From Sphingomonas beigongshangi (GTDB taxonomy: Bacteria; Pseudomonadota; Alphaproteobacteria; Sphingomonadales; Sphingomonadaceae), in contig NZ_JADHDT010000002.1 of the NCBI RefSeq assembly GCF_016820445.1, positions 248,001 to 312,000 of the forward strand: 64,000 nt of DNA. Direction: 5' to 3'. The notes under the pieces are model-generated. The model was not told the DNA's origin and did no database searches. It saw only the letters and a program-made list of their open reading frames with translations. The translations under genes were made by a program, and so were the position numbers. This document shows, in pieces, positions 33,641 through 42,685 of this stretch (its first letter is position 1; every line of letters begins with the position of its first letter).

Positions 33641-35024
33641 GAGCGGTTCCAATTCGATGTGGGGCGGACGGTTCGCCGAAGGCCCGGCCGCGGTGATGCG
33701 CGAGATTAACGCCTCGATCCCGTTCGACAAGCGCATGTGGCGCCAGGACATCGCCGGATCGAAAGCGCACGTCGCGATGCTGGCGCAACAGGGGATCGTG
33801 TCGGCACACGATGCCGCGACGATCGATGCCGGGCTCGACCGCGTCGCCGCGGACTATGCGGCGCACGGCGTTGCGGAGGACCTCGCGCTCGAGGATATCC
33901 ACATGCAGACGGAAGCGCGGCTGGCCGAGGCCATCGGCCCGGTCGCGGGTCGCCTGCACACCGCGCGCAGCCGCAACGACCAGGTCGCGACCGACTTTCG
34001 CTTGTGGGTGCGCGACGCGATCGATCAGACGCTGGTGGCGCTCGACGCGCTCCGCGTGGCGTTGCTGACGCGCGCGGAGGAGCATGCCGCCAGCGTCATG
34101 CCCGGCTTCACGCACCTGCAGTCGGCGCAGCCGGTGACCCTGGGCCATCACCTGATGGCCTATGTCGAGATGGCCTCCCGCGACGTTTCGCGTTTCCGCG
34201 ACGCGCGTGCGCGGATGAACCTCTGCCCGCTCGGCAGTGCGGCACTGGCCGGCACCGGCTTTCCGCTCGATCGCGCGGCGACGGCGGCGGCGCTCGGCTT
34301 CGACGGACCGACGCGCAACAGCCTGGACGCGGTCAGCGACCGGGACTTCGCGATCGATTACCTGACCGCGGCCGTGCAATGCGCGCTGCACCTGTCGCGC
34401 CTAGCGGAGGAATTCGTTCTCTGGGCGTCGCAGCCGTTCGGTTTCGTCGCGTTGAGCGACCAATGGTCGACCGGCAGCTCGATCATGCCGCAAAAGCGCA
34501 ATCCAGATGCCGCCGAACTGGTGCGCGGTCATGCCGGCCGCATCATGGGCTGCATGACCAGCCTGATGGTGACGATGAAGGGGCTGCCGCTCGCTTATTC
34601 GAAGGACATGCAGGACGACAAGCCGCCCGTCTTCGAGTGCCACGACCTCCTCGGCCTGTCGATCGCGGCGATGACGGGGATGGTGGAGAGCGCCACCTTC
34701 CGCACCGATCGCATGCGCGCGCTGGCGGAAAGCGGCTTTGCGACCGCGACCGATTTCGCCGACTGGCTGGTGCGCGAGGCGGGCCTGCCGTTCCGCGAGG
34801 CGCATCACGTCACCGGCCGCGCCGTCAAGCGGGCGGAGGAGTTGGGCGTGCGGCTGGACGAGCTGCCCTTCGCCGAATTCCAGGCAATCGACGCGCGGGT
34901 GAACGAGGCTCTGTACGACGTGCTGTCGGTCGACGCCTCGGTCGCCAGCCGGACCAGCTTCGGCGGCACCGCGCCCGCCAACGTACGCGCCGCGATCGCG
35001 GCCGCGCGGGAGACGATGCGATGA
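33639..35024 (+). CDS. argH: Argininosuccinate lyase
   Basis: A 461-residue fumarase/aspartase-superfamily enzyme that makes arginine and fumarate from argininosuccinate. Signatures are [58 protein letters not shown] and the mobile loop [19 protein letters not shown], all intact. AAGG and GGGG lie upstream of the ATG. It opens an operon argH-lptM-like-lysA-cysG-like-corA in which each gene touches the next or nearly so. Confidence 0.97.
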   Translation: MSGSNSMWGGRFAEGPAAVMREINASIPFDKRMWRQDIAGSKAHVAMLAQQGIVSAHDAATIDAGLDRVAADYAAHGVAEDLALEDIHMQTEARLAEAIGPVAGRLHTARSRNDQVATDFRLWVRDAIDQTLVALDALRVALLTRAEEHAASVMPGFTHLQSAQPVTLGHHLMAYVEMASRDVSRFRDARARMNLCPLGSAALAGTGFPLDRAATAAALGFDGPTRNSLDAVSDRDFAIDYLTAAVQCALHLSRLAEEFVLWASQPFGFVALSDQWSTGSSIMPQKRNPDAAELVRGHAGRIMGCMTSLMVTMKGLPLAYSKDMQDDKPPVFECHDLLGLSIAAMTGMVESATFRTDRMRALAESGFATATDFADWLVREAGLPFREAHHVTGRAVKRAEELGVRLDELPFAEFQAIDARVNEALYDVLSVDASVASRTSFGGTAPANVRAAIAAARETMR

Positions 35025-35263
35025 ACCGTCGGACGATCCTGACCGTGGCGGCCGCACTCGGCCTGGCGGGTTGCGGCGCGGTGTCGGACCTCGAGCCGCC
35101 GCCGGGGCGGCCGCTGCCCGTGGCACCCGAGGGTGCGACCGCGACGCCCACGCCCAAACAATTGCTGACGCCGACGACGCAGCAGCGTCCGCAACGCAGC
35201 GACGAACTGCTGCGTCAGTCCGACGAGCGGCGCTCGGATGAATTCGACTTGCCCCCGACCTGA
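35021..35263 (+). CDS. Small lipoprotein, LptM/LppL-like
   Basis: An 80-residue lipoprotein overlapping argH by [22 protein letters not shown] is the signal and lipobox, followed by [16 protein letters not shown], which resembles the CGxxGxLxxP start of LptM (YifL/LppL) proteins, then a Pro/Thr/Gln/Arg-rich tail. LptM in E. coli helps the LptD-LptE outer-membrane complex mature. The lppL-lysA order is also known from Pseudomonas. The family match is by pattern and context, not by a search. Confidence 0.78.
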   Translation: MNRRTILTVAAALGLAGCGAVSDLEPPPGRPLPVAPEGATATPTPKQLLTPTTQQRPQRSDELLRQSDERRSDEFDLPPT

Positions 35264-35279
35264 ACGACCCGGATCAGCC

Positions 35280-36554
35280 ATGGACCATTTCGCCTATCGT
35301 GACGGCATCCTGCATTGCGAGGACGTGCCGCTGCCCCGGATCGCGGCAGAGGTGGGGACGCCCGTCTACGTCTATTCGACCGCGACCTTCCGCCGTCACG
35401 CGCGTGCGTTTCGCGACGGACTGAAGGACTTGCCGCGCGTCCACCTGGCCTATGCGATCAAGGCGAACCCGAATCTGGCGGTGCTGCGCGTGCTGGCGGA
35501 CGAAGGCTATGGCGCCGACGTCGTGTCCGGCGGCGAGATGGCGCGCGCCCTGGCGGCGGGCATCCCGGCGAAGGACATCGTCTTCTCCGGCGTCGGCAAG
35601 ACGCGTGCCGAGCTTCAAAAGGGGCTCGACGAAGGCATCGGCCAGTTCAACCTGGAGCTGGAGGAGGAGGGCGTGGTCCTCGCCCGGCTCGCGGCGGCGG
35701 CGGGCAAGCGGGCGCCCGCGACCCTGCGCGTCAATCCCGACGTCGACGCGGGCACGCACGCCAAGATCTCGACCGGGCGGCGCGAGAACAAGTTCGGCGT
35801 GCCGATCGATCAGGCGGCGGCGATGTTCGCGCGCCTCGCCGCGCTGGACGGGCTCGACCTCCGTGGGGTGGCCTGTCACATCGGCAGCCAGCTGTCCGAT
35901 TTGTCGCGGCTGGAAGAGGCCTATGCCCGTATCGGTACGCTCGTCGCGGAACTGCGCCGCGCGGGACACGCCATTACGCACGTCGATCTGGGCGGCGGCC
36001 TGGGCGTACCGTACAAGGCGGGCGAGGTCCTGCCGAGCCCGGCAGAGTATGGCGCCATGGTCGCCAGGGCGACGGCGGGATGGGACGTCGAACTGATGTT
36101 CGAGCCCGGCCGCGTCATCGCGGGCAACGCCGGCGTGCTGCTGACCGAGGTGATCTGGGTGAAACCCGGCGTCGAGCACCCCTATGTCATCGTCGACGCG
36201 GCGATGAACGACCTTGCCCGCGTCGCGCTCTATGATGCGTGGCACGATTTCGCCGCGGTGGCGCCGGGCGGGGCGCGGATGACCGCGAACATCGCCGGGC
36301 CCGTGTGCGAAACCGGCGACACCTTCGCGCTGGCACGGGACATCGACGCGGTGAAGGGCGGCGATCTCGCGGTATTGCGTACCGCCGGCGCCTATGGCGC
36401 GACGATGGCGTCGACCTATAACAGTCGGCCTTTGGTGCCCGAAGTACTGGTCGACGGCGATCGCTATGCCGTGGTCGCAGACCGGATCGCGGCCGAGACG
36501 ATCCTGGCGGCGGAGCGGGTTCCCGACTGGCTGCAGCCCAAGGCCGGCGGATGA
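35280..36554 (+). CDS. lysA: Diaminopimelate decarboxylase
   Basis: A 424-residue PLP-dependent, alanine-racemase-fold (type III) decarboxylase for the last step of lysine synthesis. The PLP lysine is in HLAYAIKANPNLAVLRVLAD; HIGSQLSD, THVDLGGGLGVPYKAGEV and MFEPGRVIAGNAGVLL bind the cofactor phosphate; GPVCETGDTFALARDI contains the conserved active-site cysteine and YNSRPLVPEVLVDGD closes the site. It follows the lptM-like gene by 16 bases and overlaps the next gene by ATGA. Confidence 0.97.
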   Translation: MDHFAYRDGILHCEDVPLPRIAAEVGTPVYVYSTATFRRHARAFRDGLKDLPRVHLAYAIKANPNLAVLRVLADEGYGADVVSGGEMARALAAGIPAKDIVFSGVGKTRAELQKGLDEGIGQFNLELEEEGVVLARLAAAAGKRAPATLRVNPDVDAGTHAKISTGRRENKFGVPIDQAAAMFARLAALDGLDLRGVACHIGSQLSDLSRLEEAYARIGTLVAELRRAGHAITHVDLGGGLGVPYKAGEVLPSPAEYGAMVARATAGWDVELMFEPGRVIAGNAGVLLTEVIWVKPGVEHPYVIVDAAMNDLARVALYDAWHDFAAVAPGGARMTANIAGPVCETGDTFALARDIDAVKGGDLAVLRTAGAYGATMASTYNSRPLVPEVLVDGDRYAVVADRIAAETILAAERVPDWLQPKAGG

Positions 36555-37306
36555 GCCTGCACAGCCTGCCGCTGTTCGTCCGGCTGGCGGGGCGCCCCGT
36601 CATCCTGATCGGGGAGGGGGAGGCGGCCGAGGCGAAGCGACGTCTGCTCGCGCGTGCCGGCGCGATGATCGTCGGGGAAGCGGGCGAAGCGGCGGTGCTG
36701 GCGATCGTCGCCCTGCCCGAACCCGATGCGGCGGTCGCGCGGTTGCGCGCGCGCGGCATATTGGTGAATGCGGTCGACCGGCCGGATCTGTGCGATTTCA
36801 CCTTGCCCGCCATCGTCGATCGCGATCCCGTGATCGTCGCGATCGGGACTGGCGGCGTTTCCGCGGGTCTCGCCGCCGCCTTGCGCCAACGGCTCGAGGC
36901 GCTGCTGCCGGCTACAATGGGTGCTTTGGCGGAGCGGCTGTTCGCGGCGCGCGGGTCGTTGCGGCGGCGCATCCCCGATATGGGCGAACGCCGACGCCTG
37001 CTCGCGCGCGGGATGGCGGAGGGACAGCCGCTCGATCCGCTGGGACCGGGCGATGCCGCTGCGGTCGACGCCTATCTCGCGGGGGCGTCGGTGCAATCGA
37101 CGCAGGCGGTGACGATCCGCCTGCGCTCCGACGATCCCGACGATCTGACCCTTCGCGATGCCCGTGCGTTGGCACAGGCGGATCGGGTGATCCACGATGC
37201 CGACGTGCCCGCAGCGATACTGATCCGCGCGCGGGCGGACGCGGAACGACTCTTGGCCCCGGCCGAGGCGGCAGAGGGACTGACGGTGCGGATTGTGCGG
37301 GCATGA
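36551..37306 (+). CDS. Siroheme synthase N-terminal-domain protein with truncated methyltransferase tail
   Basis: A 251-residue CysG-like protein. Residues about 1-110 are the NAD-binding precorrin-2 dehydrogenase domain (LPLFVRLAGRPVILIGEGEA, VNAVDRPDLCDFTLPAIVD), and about 110-165 the chelatase/dimerisation part. At about residues 190-235 LRSDDPDDLTLRDARALAQA resembles the start of the uroporphyrinogen methyltransferase domain of CysG, but the protein stops there. It may still make siroheme in two steps (dehydrogenation and ferrochelation), with methylation done by a separate enzyme. It sits between lysA and corA, with four-base overlaps on both sides. Confidence 0.82.
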   Translation: MSLHSLPLFVRLAGRPVILIGEGEAAEAKRRLLARAGAMIVGEAGEAAVLAIVALPEPDAAVARLRARGILVNAVDRPDLCDFTLPAIVDRDPVIVAIGTGGVSAGLAAALRQRLEALLPATMGALAERLFAARGSLRRRIPDMGERRRLLARGMAEGQPLDPLGPGDAAAVDAYLAGASVQSTQAVTIRLRSDDPDDLTLRDARALAQADRVIHDADVPAAILIRARADAERLLAPAEAAEGLTVRIVRA

Positions 37307-38256
37307 GCGGCTTCGGTTATCGTATCAAAGGCGGGCGGGCGGAGGAGATTTCGTTCAAGGATGCTTTGGGCGACGGTGCCGACCTCGTCTGGATGCATCT
37401 GTCGACGACCGCGGACCATGCGCAGCTATGGCTGCGCGAGCGCGCGCGACTGCCGGAATATATCGTCGATGCCCTGACCGCACAGGAGACGCGGCCGCGG
37501 TGCGAGGCGGTCGACGAAGGCGCCTTCCTCAATCTCCGCGGCCGATCGTCCGAGGAGCTCGACACCACCGACCTGCTGGCGTCGGTCCGCATCTGGGCCG
37601 TCAGAGGCCACGTCTATTCCGTGACGCGCAAGCCGCTGGTTGCGGTCGGTGCGGTCCGCAAGGAGGTCGAGGCGGGGAAGATCGCCGATCCGGGTGACCT
37701 CATCGCGGCCTTCGCCACCGCGATCACCGCCGACCTCGATCCAGAGGTCGCCGAACTTGGCGACCGACTGGACTCGTGCGAGGCAGACCTGGACGCGGCG
37801 CGCATCTTCGAACTGCGCCGCACGGTCACGCAGGTGCGCGTCGCCGCCATCGGCTATCGACGCTTCCTCAGTCCGCAAAGGACCGCGCTTGAGACATTGG
37901 CGGCACTGCCGGGCGACTGGTTGCACCAAGACGACCGCCGACATCTCGCCGCCGCGGCGGACCGCGCCGCGCGCATGGCGGAGGAATTGGAGGCGATCCG
38001 CGAGCGCGCCGCGCTGACGCACGAGGCGCTGACCGACCTGCGCAGCGAACAGATCGATCATCGTTCGCTGATCATCTCCATCGTCGCGATGATCTTCCTG
38101 CCGCTGACCTTCATCACTGGCCTGTACGGCATGAACGTCGACAATCTGCCTTACCAGCATGAACCCTGGGCGTTCGACGCGATCACCGGTGTCTGCGCGC
38201 TGATCGCGGCCGGCGTGACGATCTATTTCGTCCAGCGGCACTGGTTCCAGCGATAG
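37303..38256 (+). CDS. CorA/ZntB-family divalent cation transporter
   Basis: A 317-residue protein with the CorA layout: a long cytoplasmic N-terminal domain and two C-terminal helices (LIISIVAMIFLPLTFITGLY, then AITGVCALIAAGVTIYFV), with the signature YGMN between them. The loop after it reads VDNLPYQ, and sequences such as DLLASVRIWAVRGHVYSVTR fit the ZntB subgroup that exports or imports Zn2+. The ion cannot be assigned here. It is the last gene of the argH operon; the repeat copy B follows four bases after the stop. Confidence 0.9.
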   Translation: MSGFGYRIKGGRAEEISFKDALGDGADLVWMHLSTTADHAQLWLRERARLPEYIVDALTAQETRPRCEAVDEGAFLNLRGRSSEELDTTDLLASVRIWAVRGHVYSVTRKPLVAVGAVRKEVEAGKIADPGDLIAAFATAITADLDPEVAELGDRLDSCEADLDAARIFELRRTVTQVRVAAIGYRRFLSPQRTALETLAALPGDWLHQDDRRHLAAAADRAARMAEELEAIRERAALTHEALTDLRSEQIDHRSLIISIVAMIFLPLTFITGLYGMNVDNLPYQHEPWAFDAITGVCALIAAGVTIYFVQRHWFQR

Positions 38257-38260
38257 AGTA

Positions 38261-38393
38261 TGACCCACGTGCGTGGTTGCGGTTCCGGCCCTCACCCCCA
38301 CCCGGCCGCCCACGCAGCGTATTCTGGATGGGCGGCCGGGTGGGGGCGAGGGCCGGAACCGCCCCGATCCAGCCTTGCTGGATCGAAGACTAG
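38261..38393. repeat. 133-bp dispersed intergenic element, copy B
   Basis: It has the same architecture and length as 1043-1175: TGACCCACGTGCGTGG at the left end, a 33-base inverted repeat (GCGGTTCCGGCCCTC inner arm start; only one mismatch between arms), the short hairpin GATCCAGCCTTGCTGGATC and a terminal GACTAG. It lies between the convergent corA/zntB and fliS. The inner stem starts GGTTCC/GGAACC where copy A has GGTACC/GGTACC, so both arms have changed together. This suggests the structure is selected. Confidence 0.85.
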
Positions 38394-38437
38394 GGGCCGG
38401 CGAAGAGCCGGCGGTCACGTCGATCGGGGGTGAAGAC

Positions 38438-38461
38438 GTCGCCCGACCTAAAACGGGCGAC
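38438..38461. terminator. Hairpin after fliS
   Basis: GTCGCCCG and CGGGCGAC pair around an eight-base loop (ACCTAAAA), 24 bases from the fliS stop. A second hairpin of GCCGGC arms lies before it (about 38396-38412). Either could end the flagellar transcript; neither has a clear T-run. Confidence 0.5.
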
Positions 38462-38484
38462 GGGACGTGGGCGAGGGCCTCGTA

Positions 38485-38883
38485 TCAGGCGGCGCGGGCG
38501 ATGCGCCACGCCTCGGCGATTTCGGACAGGCTTTCCGCCGCCGCGCGGAACGGCGCCGGGTCGGTGCCGATCGACGCGTCGACGATCGCCTTGCGGATGC
38601 CGCCGTAGAAGCGCGACAGGGTGACGGATACGTCCCCGCCCTTTTCAAAATCCAATCCGGCTTCGAGCGCGAACAGGATCGCCGTCGCGCGCGTCACGCG
38701 CTCGCTCTTCACCGTCAGGCGGCCGTTCTCCACCGCCCAAGCGGCGGCGCGCAGCGCGGCGACAAGTTCTTCGTACAACAGCTGGACAAGCCCCGGCCCC
38801 TGCGCCTCCGCGGTCCGGCCGACGACGTCGATCTGGCGATAGGTGGCATAGGGATTGCCGGCGAGAGCGGTCGCGTAGGCCAT
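38485..38883 (-). CDS. fliS: Flagellar export chaperone FliS
   Basis: A 132-residue helical chaperone for flagellin: NPYATYRQIDVVGRTAEAQG is the usual N-terminus, with LVQLLYEELVAALRAAAWAV next, then KSERVTRATAILFALEAGLD as the middle helices. FliS binds the flagellin C-terminus in the cytoplasm. The ATG at 38883 overlaps the fliD stop (ATGA); an ATG at 38901 would add six residues. It is the last gene of the large flagellar block. Confidence 0.92.
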   Translation of the reverse strand: MAYATALAGNPYATYRQIDVVGRTAEAQGPGLVQLLYEELVAALRAAAWAVENGRLTVKSERVTRATAILFALEAGLDFEKGGDVSVTLSRFYGGIRKAIVDASIGTDPAPFRAAAESLSEIAEAWRIARAA

Positions 38884-40382
38884 CAGTTGCTCTTGTTCCA
38901 CGCCTTGATCTGGTTATCCATGAACGTCTGCGTCGCTTTGTAGGCGGACACGCGTGCATTCATGCTGGCGAACTGCTGGGTGAGACGCTGCGTCATCGCG
39001 TCGGACTGACGCGACAGGTCGTCCTGCTGATCCGCGACGTCCTTCTGCGCCAGCGTATAGGTGTTGGTGGACGCGCCGAGACCCGTGGTCGTGCTTGCTG
39101 CTGCGAAGGACATCTGCGCGATCGAGGATTGCAGTCCGATCGCGTTGCTGGCGGTCGGCGCGAACATCGCCTCGACCGCATCGGGCGCGTTGGCGAGCGC
39201 CTGTTGCAGCACCGTCGAATTGACGGTCAGCGTGCCATCCTTGTTGGTCGCGACGCCGATCTGTGCGAGTGTTGCGGGTGTGCTGCCCGTCGCGCCCGGT
39301 ACGATCGATTTGGTCGTCAGCTGTTGCAGCGTACGCATCATCGCGGATGCGGCGGGATCCCCCTTCAGCTTGCCGTTGACGGGATCGAGGTCGGTATTCA
39401 GCTGACCATAGATCTCGTTGTAGTAACTGACGAAGTTGTTCACCGCATCGCTCAGCGCGGTCGTCGGTCGCTGGCTGCCCAATGTTGTCGTGCCGGTGCC
39501 CGCGAGGTCGAGCTTCACGCCGCTGACCAGGTCGCTGATCGAATTGGTTGCACGCTGAACGGTGATGCCATCGACGGTGAGCGAAGCATTGCCGGCGGTG
39601 CCGGTCAACGTCGTCGGCGCCCCCGTCCCGACGTTGAACTGGGCAAGATTGCCCGACGGATCCGACGAGGCCGACAGCGTGAAGGCCTGCGCCGCGCCGG
39701 TCGATCCCTTGAGCGAGAGATAGGCCTTGCCGTCGCTGTCCGCGACCACGCTGGCGGTGACGCCGGCCTTGGCGCCGTTGATCGCCGCCGCGATGCCGTC
39801 GAGGCTGGCGTTGGTGACCGAAATCGAGACGGGCGTGCCGCTGCCGGCGGAGAAACCGGTCATTTGGGTGCCGTCGGAGGAATAGGTTGCGGTGCCCAGC
39901 GTGAGCGTGAACGTGCCGGACCCGATCGGCGCGCTACGGTCGGCAATCGCGCTCGTGGTGCGCGCACCCTGCGCGGTGGCAAGCGCGTTGACGGTGATCC
40001 GGGAAGACAGCGCCCCGATCGTCGCGCCGGGCAGGGCAGTGGCGTTCAGCACGCCGGTGCTCGAACTGGTCGGCTGGGTCTGGACCGTCCCGCCGGTGGC
40101 GAGCGACGTCATCACGGTCGACAGCGTCGTCATCGTGCTCTTCAGGTCGGACACCGCGGAGATCTGGGCCGTCAGCGCGTCGTTCTTCGCGGTCAGCGCG
40201 GCGGTCTTGACCGCGAACTGCGCCTGGACCAGCGACGGGATCAGCGTCGCCGTGTCGATCCCCGATCCGGAATTGAGCGAGGTCAGCAGCGCCTGCGCCG
40301 CATTCTGCGTGATGCTCTGCGCCGTCTGCGTCGGCGTCGGCGTGGGGGTCGGGGTGCTCGTGGTGCTGGTCGTGGTGGTCAT
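38883..40382 (-). CDS. fliD: Flagellar filament cap protein FliD
   Basis: A 499-residue cap (HAP2). Residues about 40-60 (IDTATLIPSLVQAQFAVKTA) fit the FliD N-domain and the C-terminus (TQRLTQQFASMNARVSAYKA) ends with the coiled coil. The protein forms the cap that folds flagellin at the tip. The first 20 residues are a Thr/Pro-rich stretch ([12 protein letters not shown]) resembling the repeat of FliC and absent from typical FliD. A sigma-28 promoter (40407-40433) lies just upstream. Confidence 0.93.
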   Translation of the reverse strand: MTTTTSTTSTPTPTPTPTQTAQSITQNAAQALLTSLNSGSGIDTATLIPSLVQAQFAVKTAALTAKNDALTAQISAVSDLKSTMTTLSTVMTSLATGGTVQTQPTSSSTGVLNATALPGATIGALSSRITVNALATAQGARTTSAIADRSAPIGSGTFTLTLGTATYSSDGTQMTGFSAGSGTPVSISVTNASLDGIAAAINGAKAGVTASVVADSDGKAYLSLKGSTGAAQAFTLSASSDPSGNLAQFNVGTGAPTTLTGTAGNASLTVDGITVQRATNSISDLVSGVKLDLAGTGTTTLGSQRPTTALSDAVNNFVSYYNEIYGQLNTDLDPVNGKLKGDPAASAMMRTLQQLTTKSIVPGATGSTPATLAQIGVATNKDGTLTVNSTVLQQALANAPDAVEAMFAPTASNAIGLQSSIAQMSFAAASTTTGLGASTNTYTLAQKDVADQQDDLSRQSDAMTQRLTQQFASMNARVSAYKATQTFMDNQIKAWNKSN

Positions 40383-40406
40383 CGCGAACTCCCGCCTTCA
40401 CCCTGG

Positions 40407-40433
40407 TAAACGGCCGATGGTGCCGTGGTTTTA
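40407..40433 (-). promoter_or_regulatory. Sigma-28 promoter of fliD-fliS
   Basis: On the minus strand TAAA (40433-40430), 15 bases, and GCCGTTTA (40414-40407) precede the fliD start by 25 bases. The -35 overlaps the flhB stop codon. It is nearly identical in layout to those before fliC and flgM and fits the FliA consensus TAAA-N15-GCCGATAA. Confidence 0.85.
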
Positions 40434-41549
40434 ACGAATTTTGACGCCGTTCTCGTCGAACCGGGCGCTCTCCGGCACCTCGATCGGCGGCTGGCTGCCC
40501 CCCGCCGCGGCGTTGAGGTTGAAGACGAAGGCGAGCACCGTCGCGATCGCGGTATACAGGTCGTCGCGGACCTCCTGTCCCTCCTTGGCGGTATAATAGA
40601 CGGCGCGGGCGAGCATCGGATATTCGAGCACCGGCACGCGCGCCTCCGCGGCGACCTCGCGGATCGCGAGCGCGGTGACGCCGCGGCCCTTGGCGACGAC
40701 GACCGGCACCTGATCCTTGCCGCGATCGTAGCGCAGCGCGACGGCGAAATGCGTCGGGTTGGTCAGGACGACATGCGCCTCGCTGACCGCCTTGCGCACG
40801 CCGCGCGTCGCCATCTGGCGCTGCATCGCGCGGATGTGGCCCTTCGCCTCCGGATTGCCCTCCGTCTCCTTGTGCTCGTCCTTGATCTCCTGCTTGGTCA
40901 TGCGCAGCTTGCGCAGCAGCTGCAGGATCTGGATCGGCACGTCGAACAGCGCGATCGCGACCAGGCCCATCGCCATGGCGATCATGATGCCGGTGAAGGT
41001 GCCGCCCAGCTCGCCCAGCGCGGTGCCGAGGTCGGATGAGGACAGGCCCAGCGTCGCTCGGCTCGACTTCCACAGCATATAGCCGCCGATGGAGCCGAGC
41101 AGGATCATCTTGAGCAACGACTTGCCGAGCTCGATCCAGCCGTTCATCCCGAAGATGCGCTTGAGACCCGAGGCGGGATTGATGCGGCTCGCCTGCGGCG
41201 CGAGCTTCTTGCCATGGAAGCTCAGCGAGCCGAGACCGGCCGAACTCGCGACCGTCGCGAGCACGGAGATGATCGCGAGCGCGGCGAGCGAGGGCAGCAG
41301 TTTCCAGCCCGCTTCGGCAAGCGGCCGCCAGGGCGAGAAATCCTCGACGTCGCCGCGATCGAAGCGGAAGCTCGCCGCCATCACCGCCTTGCACGCGCCG
41401 AGCAATTGCGGACCGAAGAAGATCAGCCAGCCGACGCCCGCCATCACGACCAGCGCGGTCGCCAGGTCCCTGGATTGGACGAGATCGCCGTCCTCCGCCG
41501 CCTTTTGCCTGCGGCGCTGGGTTGGGGCTTCTGTCTTCTCCTCCGACAT
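40431..41549 (-). CDS. flhB: Flagellar export switch protein FlhB
   Basis: A 372-residue protein with four N-terminal transmembrane helices (about 30-220) and a cytoplasmic C-terminal domain. The self-cleavage motif NPTH is present (VVLTNPTHFAVALRYDRGKD, about residue 270), needed for switching secretion from rod/hook to filament substrates. The N-terminus (MSEEKTEAPTQRRRQKAAED) is the family start. Its stop overlaps the sigma-28 promoter of fliD and its start overlaps the fliR stop. Confidence 0.96.
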   Translation of the reverse strand: MSEEKTEAPTQRRRQKAAEDGDLVQSRDLATALVVMAGVGWLIFFGPQLLGACKAVMAASFRFDRGDVEDFSPWRPLAEAGWKLLPSLAALAIISVLATVASSAGLGSLSFHGKKLAPQASRINPASGLKRIFGMNGWIELGKSLLKMILLGSIGGYMLWKSSRATLGLSSSDLGTALGELGGTFTGIMIAMAMGLVAIALFDVPIQILQLLRKLRMTKQEIKDEHKETEGNPEAKGHIRAMQRQMATRGVRKAVSEAHVVLTNPTHFAVALRYDRGKDQVPVVVAKGRGVTALAIREVAAEARVPVLEYPMLARAVYYTAKEGQEVRDDLYTAIATVLAFVFNLNAAAGGSQPPIEVPESARFDENGVKIR

Positions 41550-42319
41550 CAGCCCTCCACCAGCCCTTGCGTGGCGGCGAGCGCCTCGCGGATGATGACG
41601 AGCATATAGTCGCCCATCGCCGGGAAGGCGACGGCGAGCGCGATCACGCCGACCGCCAGGCTGGCGGGCAGGCCGACCGAGAAGAGGTTGAGCGCAGGCG
41701 CGGCACGGCTGACCATCCCGACGACGAGGTTGAGGCAGAGCAGCAGGAAGCCGACGGGCAGCGCGAGCAGCATTCCCGCGAGAAAGGCATAGCCGCCGAA
41801 CAGCGCGATCTGCTTCAGCCGGTCAGGCGCAAGCCACGTCCCCGGCGGCATCGTCTGATAGCTTTTGACGAGCAGCTCGACGAGGACCAGGTGGCCGTCG
41901 ACCGACAGGAACAGCAACGTCAGCATGACGCTGAAGAACTGGCCGAGCGCGGGCGTGCTGCGGCCGTTCTGCGGGTCGATCGTGTTGGCGAAGCCGAGGC
42001 CCATCGATCCGCCGATGATCTCCGCGGCGACGAGCGGGGCTGAGAAGGCGATCTGGAGCACGAAGCCGATGGCGAGGCCGACGAGCGCCTCCGCCGCGAC
42101 GGCGAGGAAGGTCGCCACGGCGAAGATCTGCGCCGGCGGCGTGACCGGGTGCACGGCGAGCACGAAGATGCCGATCGCGCCCGACAGCGAGACCCGGACG
42201 GGTAGCGGGATCGAGACCGCGCCGAACACGGGCGCGACGACGAACGCCGCGCCGATGCGGATCATCACGAAGACGAGCGCCCAGAGCTGGGGCTCGATCG
42301 AGAGGCCGAAGCCCAGCAT
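41549..42319 (-). CDS. fliR: Flagellar export apparatus protein FliR
   Basis: A 256-residue membrane protein with about six transmembrane helices and the FliR/SctT pattern (MIRIGAAFVVAPVFGAVSIP, PLVAAEIIGGSMGLGFANTI, FLAGMLLALPVGFLLLCLNL). With FliP and FliQ it forms the helical export gate. The stop overlaps the flhB start by one base, and the upstream fliQ lies 32 bases away. Confidence 0.95.
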   Translation of the reverse strand: MLGFGLSIEPQLWALVFVMIRIGAAFVVAPVFGAVSIPLPVRVSLSGAIGIFVLAVHPVTPPAQIFAVATFLAVAAEALVGLAIGFVLQIAFSAPLVAAEIIGGSMGLGFANTIDPQNGRSTPALGQFFSVMLTLLFLSVDGHLVLVELLVKSYQTMPPGTWLAPDRLKQIALFGGYAFLAGMLLALPVGFLLLCLNLVVGMVSRAAPALNLFSVGLPASLAVGVIALAVAFPAMGDYMLVIIREALAATQGLVEG

Positions 42320-42351
42320 GGCTCAGCCTGCGAGGGCGCGCATGCCGCGCG

Positions 42352-42621
42352 TCACTTCACCAGGTCCGGGATGCGCTCGAACATGCCGATCGTGAAGTCA
42401 CTGAGCAGGCCGAGAATCAGGCTGCCGAAGATCAGGATCGAGACCGCGACGACGAGCAGCTTGGGGACGAAGGTGAGCGTCTGTTCGTTGATCGACGTCG
42501 CCGCCTGGATCATGCCTAGGATGAGGCCGGCCAGGAGCGCCGGGATCAGGATCGGCGCGCTCGCCAGGGCGAGCACCCACATCGTCTGGTTGGCGAGCGT
42601 CAGGAAGTAATCGGCGTCCAT
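42352..42621 (-). CDS. fliQ: Flagellar export apparatus protein FliQ
   Basis: An 89-residue protein with two transmembrane helices (MWVLALASAPILIPALLAGL and LVVAVSILIFGSLILGLLSD). The connecting loop QAATSINEQTLTFVPK is the family signature. Four FliQ copies wrap the FliP-FliR gate. It lies between fliP and fliR as in nearly all flagellar operons. Confidence 0.95.
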   Translation of the reverse strand: MDADYFLTLANQTMWVLALASAPILIPALLAGLILGMIQAATSINEQTLTFVPKLLVVAVSILIFGSLILGLLSDFTIGMFERIPDLVK

Positions 42622-42685
42622 CGTTCCATGATCCCGAAGCGTCTCGATCCCGTTCGTCCGAACGGCGGCGGAATTGCGATCGCCC

